Source: Actinomycetes bacterium (lineage in GTDB: Bacteria; Actinomycetota; Thermoleophilia; Solirubrobacterales; 70-9). From it: a stretch of DNA of 9,175 bases. The notes beneath the pieces were generated by a model. It was not told the origin of the DNA and made no database searches. It saw only the letters and a program-made list of their open reading frames with translations. How positions within the stretch are numbered: the first letter of the stretch is position 1; the number at the start of each line of letters is the position of its first letter. The stretch covers positions 1 to 9,175 of the forward strand of contig JAEZIQ010000137.1 of the NCBI GenBank assembly GCA_023436605.1, read 5' to 3'. Made by a program: the position numbers and the translations under genes. Positions 1-6,589 of this stretch are shown piece after piece.

Positions 1-432
1 GCCGAGATCCTCGACGTCGCGAAGCATCTGATCCTGCCCGCAACCGCAATGACCCTGATGCTGCTCGGCCAGTACTTCCTGATCATGCGTTCCTCGATGG
101 TCGACGTGCTGACCGAAGATTTCATCACCGTCAAACGGGCGACCGGACTGCGCTGGGATCGCGTCGTGAACCGTCACGCCGTCCCCAACGCACTGCTGCC
201 ACTGGTCACCCTCTCGGCAATCCAGTTCGGCTCGGTCGTCGCGGGTGCGATCACGATCGAGACGATCTTCTCCTGGCCCGGCCTGGGTGAACTGACCTTC
301 CAGGCGATCAACGACAAGGACTTTCCCGTCCTCCAGGGCACCTTCCTGATCTTCTCGTTCGGCGTGATCCTGGCCAACCTGCTGGCTGACTGTCTCTACT
401 TCTTCCTCGATCCAAGGGTCCAGAGCAAGTGA
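1..432 (+). CDS. dppB: Peptide ABC transporter permease, DppB/OppB type (5' end missing)
   Basis: This is the C-terminal 143 residues of an integral-membrane permease of a dipeptide/oligopeptide importer. The frame is open from base 1, so the start and the N-terminal membrane segments lie upstream; family members are usually a little over 300 residues. The cytoplasmic EAA-type coupling motif is visible as ATGLRWDRVVNRHAVPNALL, about residues 47-66 of the fragment. It would dock on the ATPases. Two hydrophobic segments follow, separated by the family-typical stretch around ETIFSWPGLGELTFQAI, and the protein ends in the usual short tail FFLDPRVQSK. Its TGA stop (430-432) overlaps the GTG of the next permease gene, so translation is probably coupled. 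The peptide substrate class is inferred from the whole cluster; related nickel or glutathione importers have the same architecture and cannot be excluded. Confidence 0.93.
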   Translation, partial: AEILDVAKHLILPATAMTLMLLGQYFLIMRSSMVDVLTEDFITVKRATGLRWDRVVNRHAVPNALLPLVTLSAIQFGSVVAGAITIETIFSWPGLGELTFQAINDKDFPVLQGTFLIFSFGVILANLLADCLYFFLDPRVQSK

Positions 433-1280
433 GCGCCAAGGCTGCAGCCCGGCTCCTGATCGACACCTGGCGGGGGAGGTTCGGGCTTGCCGTGATCGGG
501 TTGACGGTGTTCGTCGCCATCTTCGGAAATCTGATCGCTCCTTACGACCCGACCGCATCCAGCCTCGACACGCTCCAGCCCCCTTCGACCGACCACTGGC
601 TCGGCACGACCGAAAGCGGGGAGGACGTCTTCTCCCAACTTCTGGTCGGCACCCGTACCTCGGTGATCATCGGGTTCGCGGCGGCGTTGATCTCGGCGGT
701 TCTCGGTTCTGCGGTCGGCGTCGCCAGCGGGTATTTCGGTGGCTGGACCGACCGGATCCTCGACGCCTTCGAGAACTGGTTCCTGGTCATCCCGACGCTG
801 CCGCTGATGATCGTTCTGGCCCGGCTGCTCGATCCGTCGCTCTGGGTGCTCGTCGCAGTGATCGGTCTCACCTCCTGGGCCGGGACCGGTCGCATCGTGC
901 GGGCCCAGGTGATGACCCTCCGCGAGCGTGCCTTCGTGGAGCGGGCGCGGGCCCTGGGAGCCAGCGACTTCTACATCATCAAGACGCACGTGCTGCCCAA
1001 TACGCTGCCCCTGATCTTCGCCAACACGGTGTTGATCATCGCCGTCGCGATACTTTCGGAGGCGGCACTCTCGTTCCTCGGTCTCGGTGATCCGTCGCGG
1101 ATCTCCAGGGGCTCGATGCTGGAGAACGCATTTGGCTCCGGAGCGCCCTCGGCCGGTGCCTGGTGGTACGTGATCCCTCCCGGGCTCTGCATCACCTTGC
1201 TCGTGCTGGCGGTGACCCTGATCGGATTCCTCTACGAGGAGATCATCAACCCTCGACTGATCCTGGACCGTGAATCATGA
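429..1280 (+). CDS. dppC: Peptide ABC transporter permease, DppC/OppC type
   Basis: This is the second membrane subunit (283 aa) expected to form the translocation pore with the DppB-type protein. The N-terminal OppC region has a first membrane segment at about residues 18-37, ending in the typical NLIAPYDP. The family motif HWLGTTESGEDVFSQLL (56-72) follows; many relatives have GRDV where this has GEDV. Further hydrophobic segments lie near 78-101, 117-134, 137-150, 195-215 and 247-268. The EAA coupling loop is VERARALGASDFYIIKTHVL (170-189). The GTG start at 429 overlaps the upstream TGA in a GTGA arrangement. Only a weak AAGGG (414-418) precedes it, which suggests re-initiation by coupled ribosomes. 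Its own TGA overlaps the next ATG. Length and motifs are normal for the family. Confidence 0.95.
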   Translation: MSAKAAARLLIDTWRGRFGLAVIGLTVFVAIFGNLIAPYDPTASSLDTLQPPSTDHWLGTTESGEDVFSQLLVGTRTSVIIGFAAALISAVLGSAVGVASGYFGGWTDRILDAFENWFLVIPTLPLMIVLARLLDPSLWVLVAVIGLTSWAGTGRIVRAQVMTLRERAFVERARALGASDFYIIKTHVLPNTLPLIFANTVLIIAVAILSEAALSFLGLGDPSRISRGSMLENAFGSGAPSAGAWWYVIPPGLCITLLVLAVTLIGFLYEEIINPRLILDRES

Positions 1281-2275
1281 GCAACGTCCTCGAAATCCGT
1301 GAACTCGTCGTCTCGCATCGCGGCAAGGAGATCGTCGCCGGAGTCGACCTCGACCTGGCTCGTGGTGAGTCGCTCGGTCTGGCCGGAGAGTCTGGCTGCG
1401 GCAAGACGACCACCGCCCTGGCGGCGATGAAGTTGCTGCCGGAGGGGTTCCGGCAGAGCGGTTTGATCACCCTGACTCCCACGGGGGAAGAACCGATCCG
1501 GATCGACCGGCGAACCGAGGCCGGCATGCGGGTCGTGCGGTGGCGCCACCTCTCGCTCGTGTTCCAGGGCGCGATGAACTCGCTCGACCCCGTGAAGCGG
1601 GTCGGCCCCCAGATCGAGGAAGTGATCACCCTTCATGAGGGACGGTCGGGTGGCACCCGGAAACGGGTCGTCGAACTTCTCGACACGGTCGGCCTCACTT
1701 CTGGGGTGGCGAAGAGATATCCGCACCAGCTTTCCGGCGGGCAGAAGCAGCGCGTGATGATCGCGCTGGCCCTGGCCTGTGACCCGTCGGTGGTGATCGC
1801 GGACGAACCGACTACAGCTCTCGACGTGGTCATGCAGGCGCAGGTGCTTCAACTGCTCGAACGCCTGCGCGAAGAGCTGGGTCTGGCTCTGATCCTGATC
1901 TCGCATGACCTCGGGGTGATGGCCGAAACCTGTGACCGCATCGCGATCATGTACGCGGGCCGGATCGTCGAGTCCGGACCCACTTCGGAGGTGATCGCCG
2001 ACCCTCAGCATCCGTACACCAAACGGCTGCTCGAGACGCTGCCGGTGATCGGAGGGGCGCGTGGCCTGGCGCCACCGATCCCCGGGGTTCCGCCAGCTCC
2101 AGGCGACCCGCCCGAAGGCTGTGCCTTCAGGCCCCGCTGTCCCTTCAGTCAGGAACTCTGTTTCGAGGAGCCCGATTTGAGGGAGATCGCTCCCGGCCGC
2201 AAGGCCGCATGTCACTTCTCTCCCTGGGCGAGCTGGCCGGAACTCTCGACCCCCGGTCTGGAGGCGGCCGAATGA
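1277..2275 (+). CDS. dppD: Peptide ABC transporter ATP-binding protein, DppD/OppD type
   Basis: This is one of the two cytoplasmic ATPases that power the importer (332 aa). All nucleotide-binding motifs are intact: Walker A GESGCGKT (37-44), Q-loop Gln97 in LVFQGAMNSLDP, signature LSGGQ (152-156), Walker B SVVIADEP with catalytic Glu177, D-loop ALD (181-183) and switch His210. The C-terminal oligopeptide/dipeptide (oligo_HPY) domain begins around QHPYTKRLLETLP. It carries four cysteines, C282, C288, C295 and C312, in the GCAFRPRCP-type pattern. In homologous peptide importers these cysteines have been reported to hold a [4Fe-4S] cluster; its presence here is inference. The start ATG overlaps the dppC stop as ATGA, and the TGA stop overlaps the next ATG in the same way. 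No strong Shine-Dalgarno is visible before the start. Confidence 0.96.
   Translation: MSNVLEIRELVVSHRGKEIVAGVDLDLARGESLGLAGESGCGKTTTALAAMKLLPEGFRQSGLITLTPTGEEPIRIDRRTEAGMRVVRWRHLSLVFQGAMNSLDPVKRVGPQIEEVITLHEGRSGGTRKRVVELLDTVGLTSGVAKRYPHQLSGGQKQRVMIALALACDPSVVIADEPTTALDVVMQAQVLQLLERLREELGLALILISHDLGVMAETCDRIAIMYAGRIVESGPTSEVIADPQHPYTKRLLETLPVIGGARGLAPPIPGVPPAPGDPPEGCAFRPRCPFSQELCFEEPDLREIAPGRKAACHFSPWASWPELSTPGLEAAE
2260..2264 (+). promoter_or_regulatory. Ribosome binding site that fixes the dppF start
   Basis: A GGAGG motif lies 7 nt upstream of the ATG at 2272. That ATG forms an ATGA overlap with the dppD stop. The motif favours 2272 over an upstream in-frame ATG at 2209, which would add 21 residues overlapping dppD and carrying no family similarity. 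Confidence 0.75.
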
Positions 2276-3252
2276 CCGTCACGCCCGCGACATCCCTGAT
2301 GGAGGTGAACGACCTCTCGGTCCGCTATCGCCAGAACCGGAAGGAGATCCGGGCACTTGACGGCGTCTCGGTCGATTGGCGCCCCGGCGAGATTCTCGGT
2401 CTGGTCGGTGAGTCGGGCTGCGGCAAGTCGACCCTGGCGCGGGCGATGCTGGGACTGGAGGAGCCAGCGGCCGGGCAGGTGCTCCTCGAGGGTGAACCGG
2501 TGACGAGCCGCGGCGCCCGCTCCGAGCTGCGCCGCAAGGTCCAGATGATTTTTCAGGATCCGTACCAGACGCTGAACCCCCGGCAGCGTGTCTCCCAGAT
2601 CGTTACCGAGCCGCTCAAGGTTCAGGGCGTCGCCAAAGAGCTGAGGAAGGACCGCGTCGAGAAGGCGATGGGAGAGGTCGGACTGGATCCGGTCCGGTTC
2701 CTGGACCGGTACCCACATCAGCTCTCGGGCGGGCAGCGGCAGCGAGTCGCGATCGCGGCAGCTCTGGTGCTCGAGCCGGAGGGGCTGATCTGCGACGAGC
2801 CGGTCTCGATGCTCGACGCGTCGGTTCGTTCACAGATCCTCACCGTGCTGCTCGAACTCCAGCAAAATCGGGGGTTGGGACTGATCTTCATCACGCACGA
2901 CCTCAGTCTCGCCTGGGCTCTCTGCGACCGCATCTCGGTCATGTACCTGGGGCGGATCGTCGAGACCGGTTCGGCTGTCGACGTGATCGAGAACCCTCAA
3001 CACCCCTACACCGAGGCTCTGGTCACTGCGGCCCCGGTGCCGGTCGCCGGGGGAGGCGGACGGCGCGAGTTGCTCAAAGGCGAGCTGCCGGACCCATCCC
3101 GGATGCCTTCCGGATGTCCTTTTCATCCTCGTTGCCCGAAGCGGTTCGAGCCCTGCGACCGGGTGGTTCCCAGGCTCCTCCCGAGCGGAGCCAAGGGGCA
3201 GGCGGCCGCCTGTCTGCTTCACGGCGGCATCGAAGAGCATGCCGATGGCTGA
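2272..3252 (+). CDS. dppF: Peptide ABC transporter ATP-binding protein, DppF/OppF type
   Basis: This is the second ATPase of the importer (326 aa from the chosen start), expected to pair with the DppD-type protein beneath the two permeases. Motifs seen are Walker A GESGCGKST (46-54), Q-loop Gln95 in MIFQDPYQTLNPR, signature LSGGQ (151-155), Walker B GLICDEP with Glu176, a D-loop at LDAS and His209. The C-terminal HPY domain has cysteines C282, C288, C295 and C314, matching the iron-sulfur-type pattern of its partner. FQDPYxxLNPR and DEPVSxLDASV are typical of the F subunit rather than the D subunit. The start at 2272 was preferred because of the ATGA junction and GGAGG; an in-frame ATG at 2209 exists but lies inside dppD. 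The end overlaps the next gene by 14 nt. Confidence 0.95.
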   Translation: MTVTPATSLMEVNDLSVRYRQNRKEIRALDGVSVDWRPGEILGLVGESGCGKSTLARAMLGLEEPAAGQVLLEGEPVTSRGARSELRRKVQMIFQDPYQTLNPRQRVSQIVTEPLKVQGVAKELRKDRVEKAMGEVGLDPVRFLDRYPHQLSGGQRQRVAIAAALVLEPEGLICDEPVSMLDASVRSQILTVLLELQQNRGLGLIFITHDLSLAWALCDRISVMYLGRIVETGSAVDVIENPQHPYTEALVTAAPVPVAGGGGRRELLKGELPDPSRMPSGCPFHPRCPKRFEPCDRVVPRLLPSGAKGQAAACLLHGGIEEHADG

Positions 3253-4201
3253 GCGGCTGCGGGATCTCGGCGGGCGGACCGGGCACCTGCAGACCGGGCC
3301 CGGGAACCGCATCACCGATGTGCCCGGGGTTCTGGTGGGGCACTCCCAGGCGGCCTCGGGGCAATCGACCGGCGTGACCGTGGTGGCTCCGCCACGTCTG
3401 CCCGCCCGGGCGGCGACCGTCTCGGTAAACGGGGTCGGCGAGTTGACCGGAAACTTGGAAATCAACGAGCGCGGCCGGATGGAGACCCCGGTCTACCTCT
3501 GCGGTTCACATGCGATCGGGACGGTGCTCCAGACGGCGATTACGGTCTCCGGGCGCGGCCCGGAGAACGTCGTGCTGCCAGTGGTGGGCGAGTGTGACGA
3601 CGGCGAGATGGCCGACTCCCGCACGATCACCGGGGAAGATGTCGAAGCCGCCCTGGAAGCGCTGGGAGAGGATGTGGCCGAGGGGTCGGTCGGGGCGGGT
3701 ACCGGGATGAGCTGTTTCGACTTTCCCGGCGGCATCGGGACCGCCTCTCGCCGGGTCGGCCCGTACAGCGTGGGGGTCCTGCTGCTCTGCAACTTCGGTG
3801 ACCGCGAGTACCTGGACTTCCTGGGCCTGGGATTTCCCGTTCCCGAGCGGCGGGCCGCCTCGCATGGGTCCTGTATCGCGATCTGTGCGACCGACGCACC
3901 GCTGCCGGCCGACCAGTTGCGGAGGCTCGCGCTCCGTCCTCTGCTCGGACTGATCAGGGCAGGTTCCTACGCGGCCGAAGGTTCGGGGGAGATCGGAATT
4001 GCCTTCTCGACCTCACCGGAAGTGGCCCCGGCCGCCGATGCCGATCTCAACCGGTTCCTGGCTGCTGCCTGGGAGGCTGGCTGGGAAGCTGTTCTCAACT
4101 GTCTGCTTGCGGCCAGGGCCGGAAACCGCCTGGACGGTAGCCGACAGGACCCGTTCCCGGTCGAGCAGGTCCGGGCACACCTCGGCGGAGGCGACCGGTG
4201 A
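3239..4201 (+). CDS. P1-family (S58, DmpA/BapA-like) aminopeptidase
   Basis: This is a predicted cytoplasmic N-terminal-nucleophile hydrolase of the P1/DmpA family (320 aa). Known members remove N-terminal residues from peptides, including D-amino acid or beta-amino acid substrates, after cleaving themselves into alpha and beta chains. Family blocks are present: ITDVPGVLVGH (25-35), VVGECDDGE (115-123) and GSVGAGTGMSCFDFPGGIGT (149-168). The expected self-cleavage site is Gly210-Ser211 in HGSCIAICATDAPL. Ser249 and Glu251 lie at the same spacing from Ser211 as Ser288 and Glu290 lie from Ser250 in BapA, so the catalytic set looks intact. No signal peptide is seen. The protein is shorter than DmpA (about 375 aa). 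A second in-frame ATG at 3245 could be the true start, removing two residues. It overlaps dppF upstream and the M20 gene downstream (GTGA). Substrate is unknown; hydrolysis of imported peptides is inferred from context. Confidence 0.9.
   Translation: MPMAERLRDLGGRTGHLQTGPGNRITDVPGVLVGHSQAASGQSTGVTVVAPPRLPARAATVSVNGVGELTGNLEINERGRMETPVYLCGSHAIGTVLQTAITVSGRGPENVVLPVVGECDDGEMADSRTITGEDVEAALEALGEDVAEGSVGAGTGMSCFDFPGGIGTASRRVGPYSVGVLLLCNFGDREYLDFLGLGFPVPERRAASHGSCIAICATDAPLPADQLRRLALRPLLGLIRAGSYAAEGSGEIGIAFSTSPEVAPAADADLNRFLAAAWEAGWEAVLNCLLAARAGNRLDGSRQDPFPVEQVRAHLGGGDR
4187..4191 (+). promoter_or_regulatory. Ribosome binding site supporting the GTG start at 4198
   Basis: GGAGG lies 6 nt before the GTG at 4198. 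It supports this non-ATG start, which overlaps the preceding TGA as GTGA. Confidence 0.7.
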
Positions 4202-5505
4202 GCGGCGCCACGCTCCAGAAGGAAGTGCTCGAGCTGGCCACCGCCCTGATCCGGGTCGACACCTCGAACCCGCCCGGACGGGAGACCGCTGCGGCGACCC
4301 TGATCCGGGACTGGCTGGCGGTCCGGGGAATCGAGAGCGAACTGTTCGGTCCGGACCCGGAGCGGCTCAATCTGGTCAGCCGGATCAGCGGCAGGGGGGA
4401 TGGCCCCTCGCTGATGCTGATGGCGCACACCGACGTGGTGCCGGCACCACTGGAGAACTGGACGGTCGGGCCTTTCGACGGGGTCGTCGAAAATGGCTGG
4501 CTGATCGGCCGGGGTGCGGTCGACATGAAGAACGAGCTCGCGGCCCGGGTCGCGGCCATCGCCGCCTTCGCGAGGTCGGGCAGTCAGCCACGCGGTGATC
4601 TGGTGCTGGTCGCCGAGTCCGACGAGGAACGGAACGTCTCAGACGTCGGGATGTCCTGGCTGGTCCGCGAACATCCCGAGCTGCTCTGCGATTTCGCGAT
4701 CAACGAGGGCGGGGGCTTTCGGCTCGACCTGGCGAACGGGGCGACCGTGGTCCCGATCTCGGTCGGTGAGAAGAAGGTGACTTCGATCCGCCTTCGGGTC
4801 AGGGGCGCATCGGCCCACGCTTCGGTGCCGAACCGGGAGAAGAACGCCGTGCGCGACGCGGCCCAGGTGATCGACCGGCTCTTCGCCTACGAAGCGCCCG
4901 TTCATGTCTCCGATTCGGTCCGCGAAACCCTGCGCTCGATCGGGGCCGGCGGCAGCGACAGCGAGATGCTCCGGTGGGCGGCCGGCCAGCATCCGGTGCT
5001 GGCGAAGATGGTCCCGGCGATGACCAGGATGACCGTGACCCCGACCGGGCTCGGCACCAGCGAACCGGCCAACGTGGTGCCGCCGGTGGTCGAGCTGACC
5101 TGTGACTGCCGGACCCTTCCGGAGCAGGGGGAAGCCGACATTCGCGCGCACATCGAAGCGGCAATCGGCAGCGGGATCGAGTGGGAGATGGAGCTGCTGG
5201 AACCGCTCGAGGGAGGGTTCGAGTCACCGACCGACACGGCCCTTTTCCGGGTCTGCCAGCAGTTCCTGGAGGAGCGCCTGCCGGGGGCGGTGCTGATGCC
5301 GATGATCACCGCCGGCTTTACCGATTCGCACTGGGTGCGTCAGGCCGGAGGGACGACCGCCTACGGGTTCGCCCCCGTCTTCGACACCGGGGTCGACGAG
5401 TATCTGCGCTCGATGCATGGCGCCGACGAGAAGCTGAGGGTGTCCGACCTCGAAGCGATGGCCGAATTTCACCTTTTTGCGATTCGTCGCCTTATGCTGG
5501 ATTGA
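4198..5505 (+). CDS. M20-family metallopeptidase / deacylase (ArgE-DapE-ACY1-CPG2 group)
   Basis: This is a predicted two-zinc amidohydrolase of 435 aa. The family cleaves dipeptides, C-terminal residues or N-acyl amino acids. Visible landmarks are LMAHTDVVP (74-82), with metal ligand His77 and supporting Asp79; GRGAVDMKN (104-112), with bridging Asp109; ESDEERN (140-146), with general base Glu143 and ligand Glu144; INEGGG (168-173), with Glu170 as a ligand; and SMHGADEKL (405-413), with His407 as a ligand. The lid/dimerisation domain, roughly 190-320, contains the typical VRGASAHASVPN and ANVVPPVVELTCDCRTLP. All key residues are present, so an active enzyme is expected. There is no signal peptide, consistent with cytoplasmic action on imported substrate. 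The GTG start is supported by GGAGG and a GTGA junction. Exact specificity (carboxypeptidase, dipeptidase or aminoacylase) cannot be read from the sequence. Confidence 0.93.
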   Translation: MSGATLQKEVLELATALIRVDTSNPPGRETAAATLIRDWLAVRGIESELFGPDPERLNLVSRISGRGDGPSLMLMAHTDVVPAPLENWTVGPFDGVVENGWLIGRGAVDMKNELAARVAAIAAFARSGSQPRGDLVLVAESDEERNVSDVGMSWLVREHPELLCDFAINEGGGFRLDLANGATVVPISVGEKKVTSIRLRVRGASAHASVPNREKNAVRDAAQVIDRLFAYEAPVHVSDSVRETLRSIGAGGSDSEMLRWAAGQHPVLAKMVPAMTRMTVTPTGLGTSEPANVVPPVVELTCDCRTLPEQGEADIRAHIEAAIGSGIEWEMELLEPLEGGFESPTDTALFRVCQQFLEERLPGAVLMPMITAGFTDSHWVRQAGGTTAYGFAPVFDTGVDEYLRSMHGADEKLRVSDLEAMAEFHLFAIRRLMLD

Positions 5506-6470
5506 TGCTGAACCGCGTACCCGTCCTTGCCGATGCCCTGGACACGGTGATGGACTTCGCTGTCGTTCCCGGTTTCAGCCGGATCGGATTCGACGTCCGG
5601 CGGCGAATGCACGGCTGGCAGATGCCCGATCTGACCGGTCGCAACGTGATGGTCACCGGCGCCAGTTCGGGGCTCGGTCTCGCCGCGTCGATCGACCTGG
5701 CCCGTTGTGGCGCCAAGGTCCATCTGGTCTGCCGCAACCGGGAGAAGGGCGAGAACGCGCTCGGCCAGGTCAGGATCGCCGCACCCGGGTCGGAAGCCTC
5801 GCTCCATCTCTGTGACCTTTCACTGGTTGCCGAGATCCGGCGGTTCGGGGAAGAGTTCCTCGAATCGGGTGAGCCGCTCGATGTGCTGATCAACAACGCC
5901 GGGGTGATGCCCGCCGAACGGGAACACACCGCGGAAGGGTTCGAGCTCACCTTCGCGACCAACCTCCTCGGTCCCTGGCTGTTGACCGAGCTCCTTCTGC
6001 CCCGCCTGCGGGAGGGCGATAACCCGAGGGTGATCATGATGAGCTCGGGCGGCATGTACTCGAGCGGCTTCAGCTTCAGTGACCCCCAGCTCGAGAACAA
6101 GGAGTACAAACCGACCGGCTTCTACGCCCACACCAAGCGGGGCGAGGTGATGCTGGCCGACGCCTGGCAGCGCCGCGACTCGGAAACCGGAGTGACTTTC
6201 TGTTCGATGCATCCCGGCTGGGCGGTCACCCCGGGCATGAGTGCCGCCCTGCCCGGTTTTCACAAGCTGACCGGACCGATCCTCCGGAACTCCCACGAGG
6301 GAGCGGACACCGCGATATGGCTGGCCGGAGCCACACCAGAGGAAGCCCCCGGAGGACTTTTCTACGAAGACCGCCGCCCCCGAACCAAACAGAAAATTCC
6401 CGGAACTGAAGGTTCACCGGAGGACGGCGAAAGGCTTCTGCAACTCCTTTCCGAGGTCGCGGGCAGATAG
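5505..6470 (+). CDS. Short-chain dehydrogenase/reductase, DHRS12-like
   Basis: This is a predicted NAD(P)-dependent oxidoreductase of the classical SDR fold (321 aa from the chosen start). Landmarks are the dinucleotide motif TGASSGLG (51-58), NNAG (130-133), structural Asn153, catalytic Ser180/Ser181 in MSSGG, and YAHTK with Tyr207 and Lys211. The block SMHPGWAVTPG (234-244), followed by LPGFHKL, the late FYEDRRPR, and a 43-residue N-terminal lead with GFSRIGFDVRRR resemble the DHRS12 subgroup, recognised from memory of human DHRS12. The frame stays open upstream to 5181, but that part overlaps the M20 coding sequence in another frame. The ATG at 5505 gives a TGATG junction and an N-terminus of the expected family length. 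No Shine-Dalgarno is evident, so translation probably depends on coupling. It is the last gene of the operon. Its substrate is unknown, and a link to peptide catabolism is only positional. Confidence 0.9.
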   Translation: MLNRVPVLADALDTVMDFAVVPGFSRIGFDVRRRMHGWQMPDLTGRNVMVTGASSGLGLAASIDLARCGAKVHLVCRNREKGENALGQVRIAAPGSEASLHLCDLSLVAEIRRFGEEFLESGEPLDVLINNAGVMPAEREHTAEGFELTFATNLLGPWLLTELLLPRLREGDNPRVIMMSSGGMYSSGFSFSDPQLENKEYKPTGFYAHTKRGEVMLADAWQRRDSETGVTFCSMHPGWAVTPGMSAALPGFHKLTGPILRNSHEGADTAIWLAGATPEEAPGGLFYEDRRPRTKQKIPGTEGSPEDGERLLQLLSEVAGR

Positions 6471-6511
6471 CGCTCCGCCCAACCAATATTTGGTGTTCAG
6501 TGGGCGGAGCG
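6471..6511 (+). terminator. Hairpin terminator of the peptide operon, without a U-tract
   Basis: A perfect 11-bp inverted repeat, CGCTCCGCCCA (6471-6481) and TGGGCGGAGCG (6501-6511), begins on the base after the SDR stop codon. Inside its 19-nt loop a smaller hairpin, ACCAA-TAT-TTGGT (6482-6494), can stack directly on the main stem. No T-run follows, so this would be the U-less type described for high-GC actinobacteria. Placement at the operon end supports termination; an mRNA 3'-end stabiliser is the alternative. Confidence 0.65.
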
Positions 6512-6524
6512 GGTTGATCTGGGA

Positions 6525-6544
6525 GGGCCGGCGAAGACCGGTCC
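6525..6544 (+). other. Second small hairpin downstream of the terminator
   Basis: GGGCCGG (6525-6531) can pair with CCGGTCC (6538-6544) around a 6-nt CGAAGA loop, giving seven pairs with one G-U wobble. It lies between the terminator-like hairpin and the palindromic operator and is not followed by T residues. It could be a back-up terminator. Short GC-rich hairpins also arise by chance in DNA of this composition. Confidence 0.35.
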
Positions 6545-6553
6545 GACTGCGGG

Positions 6554-6571
6554 TGACTGACTCGTCAGTCA
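6554..6571. promoter_or_regulatory. Perfect palindrome, putative TetR/FadR-type operator of the etf operon
   Basis: The sequence TGACTGAC-TC-GTCAGTCA is an inverted repeat with perfect 8-bp arms around a 2-bp centre. It has the layout TGAnTGA-N4-TCAnTCA. As I recall it, the Bacillus subtilis FadR (YsiA, TetR family) operator consensus is TGAATGA-N4-TCATTCA, and that regulon includes etfB and etfA. The site lies about 105 bp before the etfB start and just upstream of a plausible -10 box, where a bound repressor would block the -35 region. No regulator gene is in the window, so the binding protein is inferred. Confidence 0.6.
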
Positions 6572-6589
6572 ATATGGCGCGGATCTAGG

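Noticed and set aside
396..989. A 197-codon minus-strand open frame opposite dppC
   Set aside because: It is a composition shadow with a charged, repetitive product and no motif; the plus strand encodes a clear permease.
1232..2215. A 327-codon minus-strand open frame opposite dppD
   Set aside because: It lies wholly over a gene with all ABC ATPase motifs. The antisense product is His/Arg/Asp-rich and shows no recognisable domain.
2209..2271. A longer dppF starting at an ATG 63 bases upstream
   Set aside because: The extra 21 residues overlap dppD and do not resemble the family. The ATG at 2272 has GGAGG at good spacing and the ATGA junction seen elsewhere in the operon.
3114..3377. A small plus-strand open frame across the dppF/P1 junction
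   Set aside because: It lies in a third frame over two well-supported genes and has a Pro/Gly/Arg-rich product with no motif or ribosome site.
5181..5504. A 108-residue N-terminal extension of the SDR
   Set aside because: It is the M20 gene read in another frame, Arg/Gly-rich and without similarity to SDRs. The ATG at 5505 gives a TGATG junction and a family-like N-terminus.
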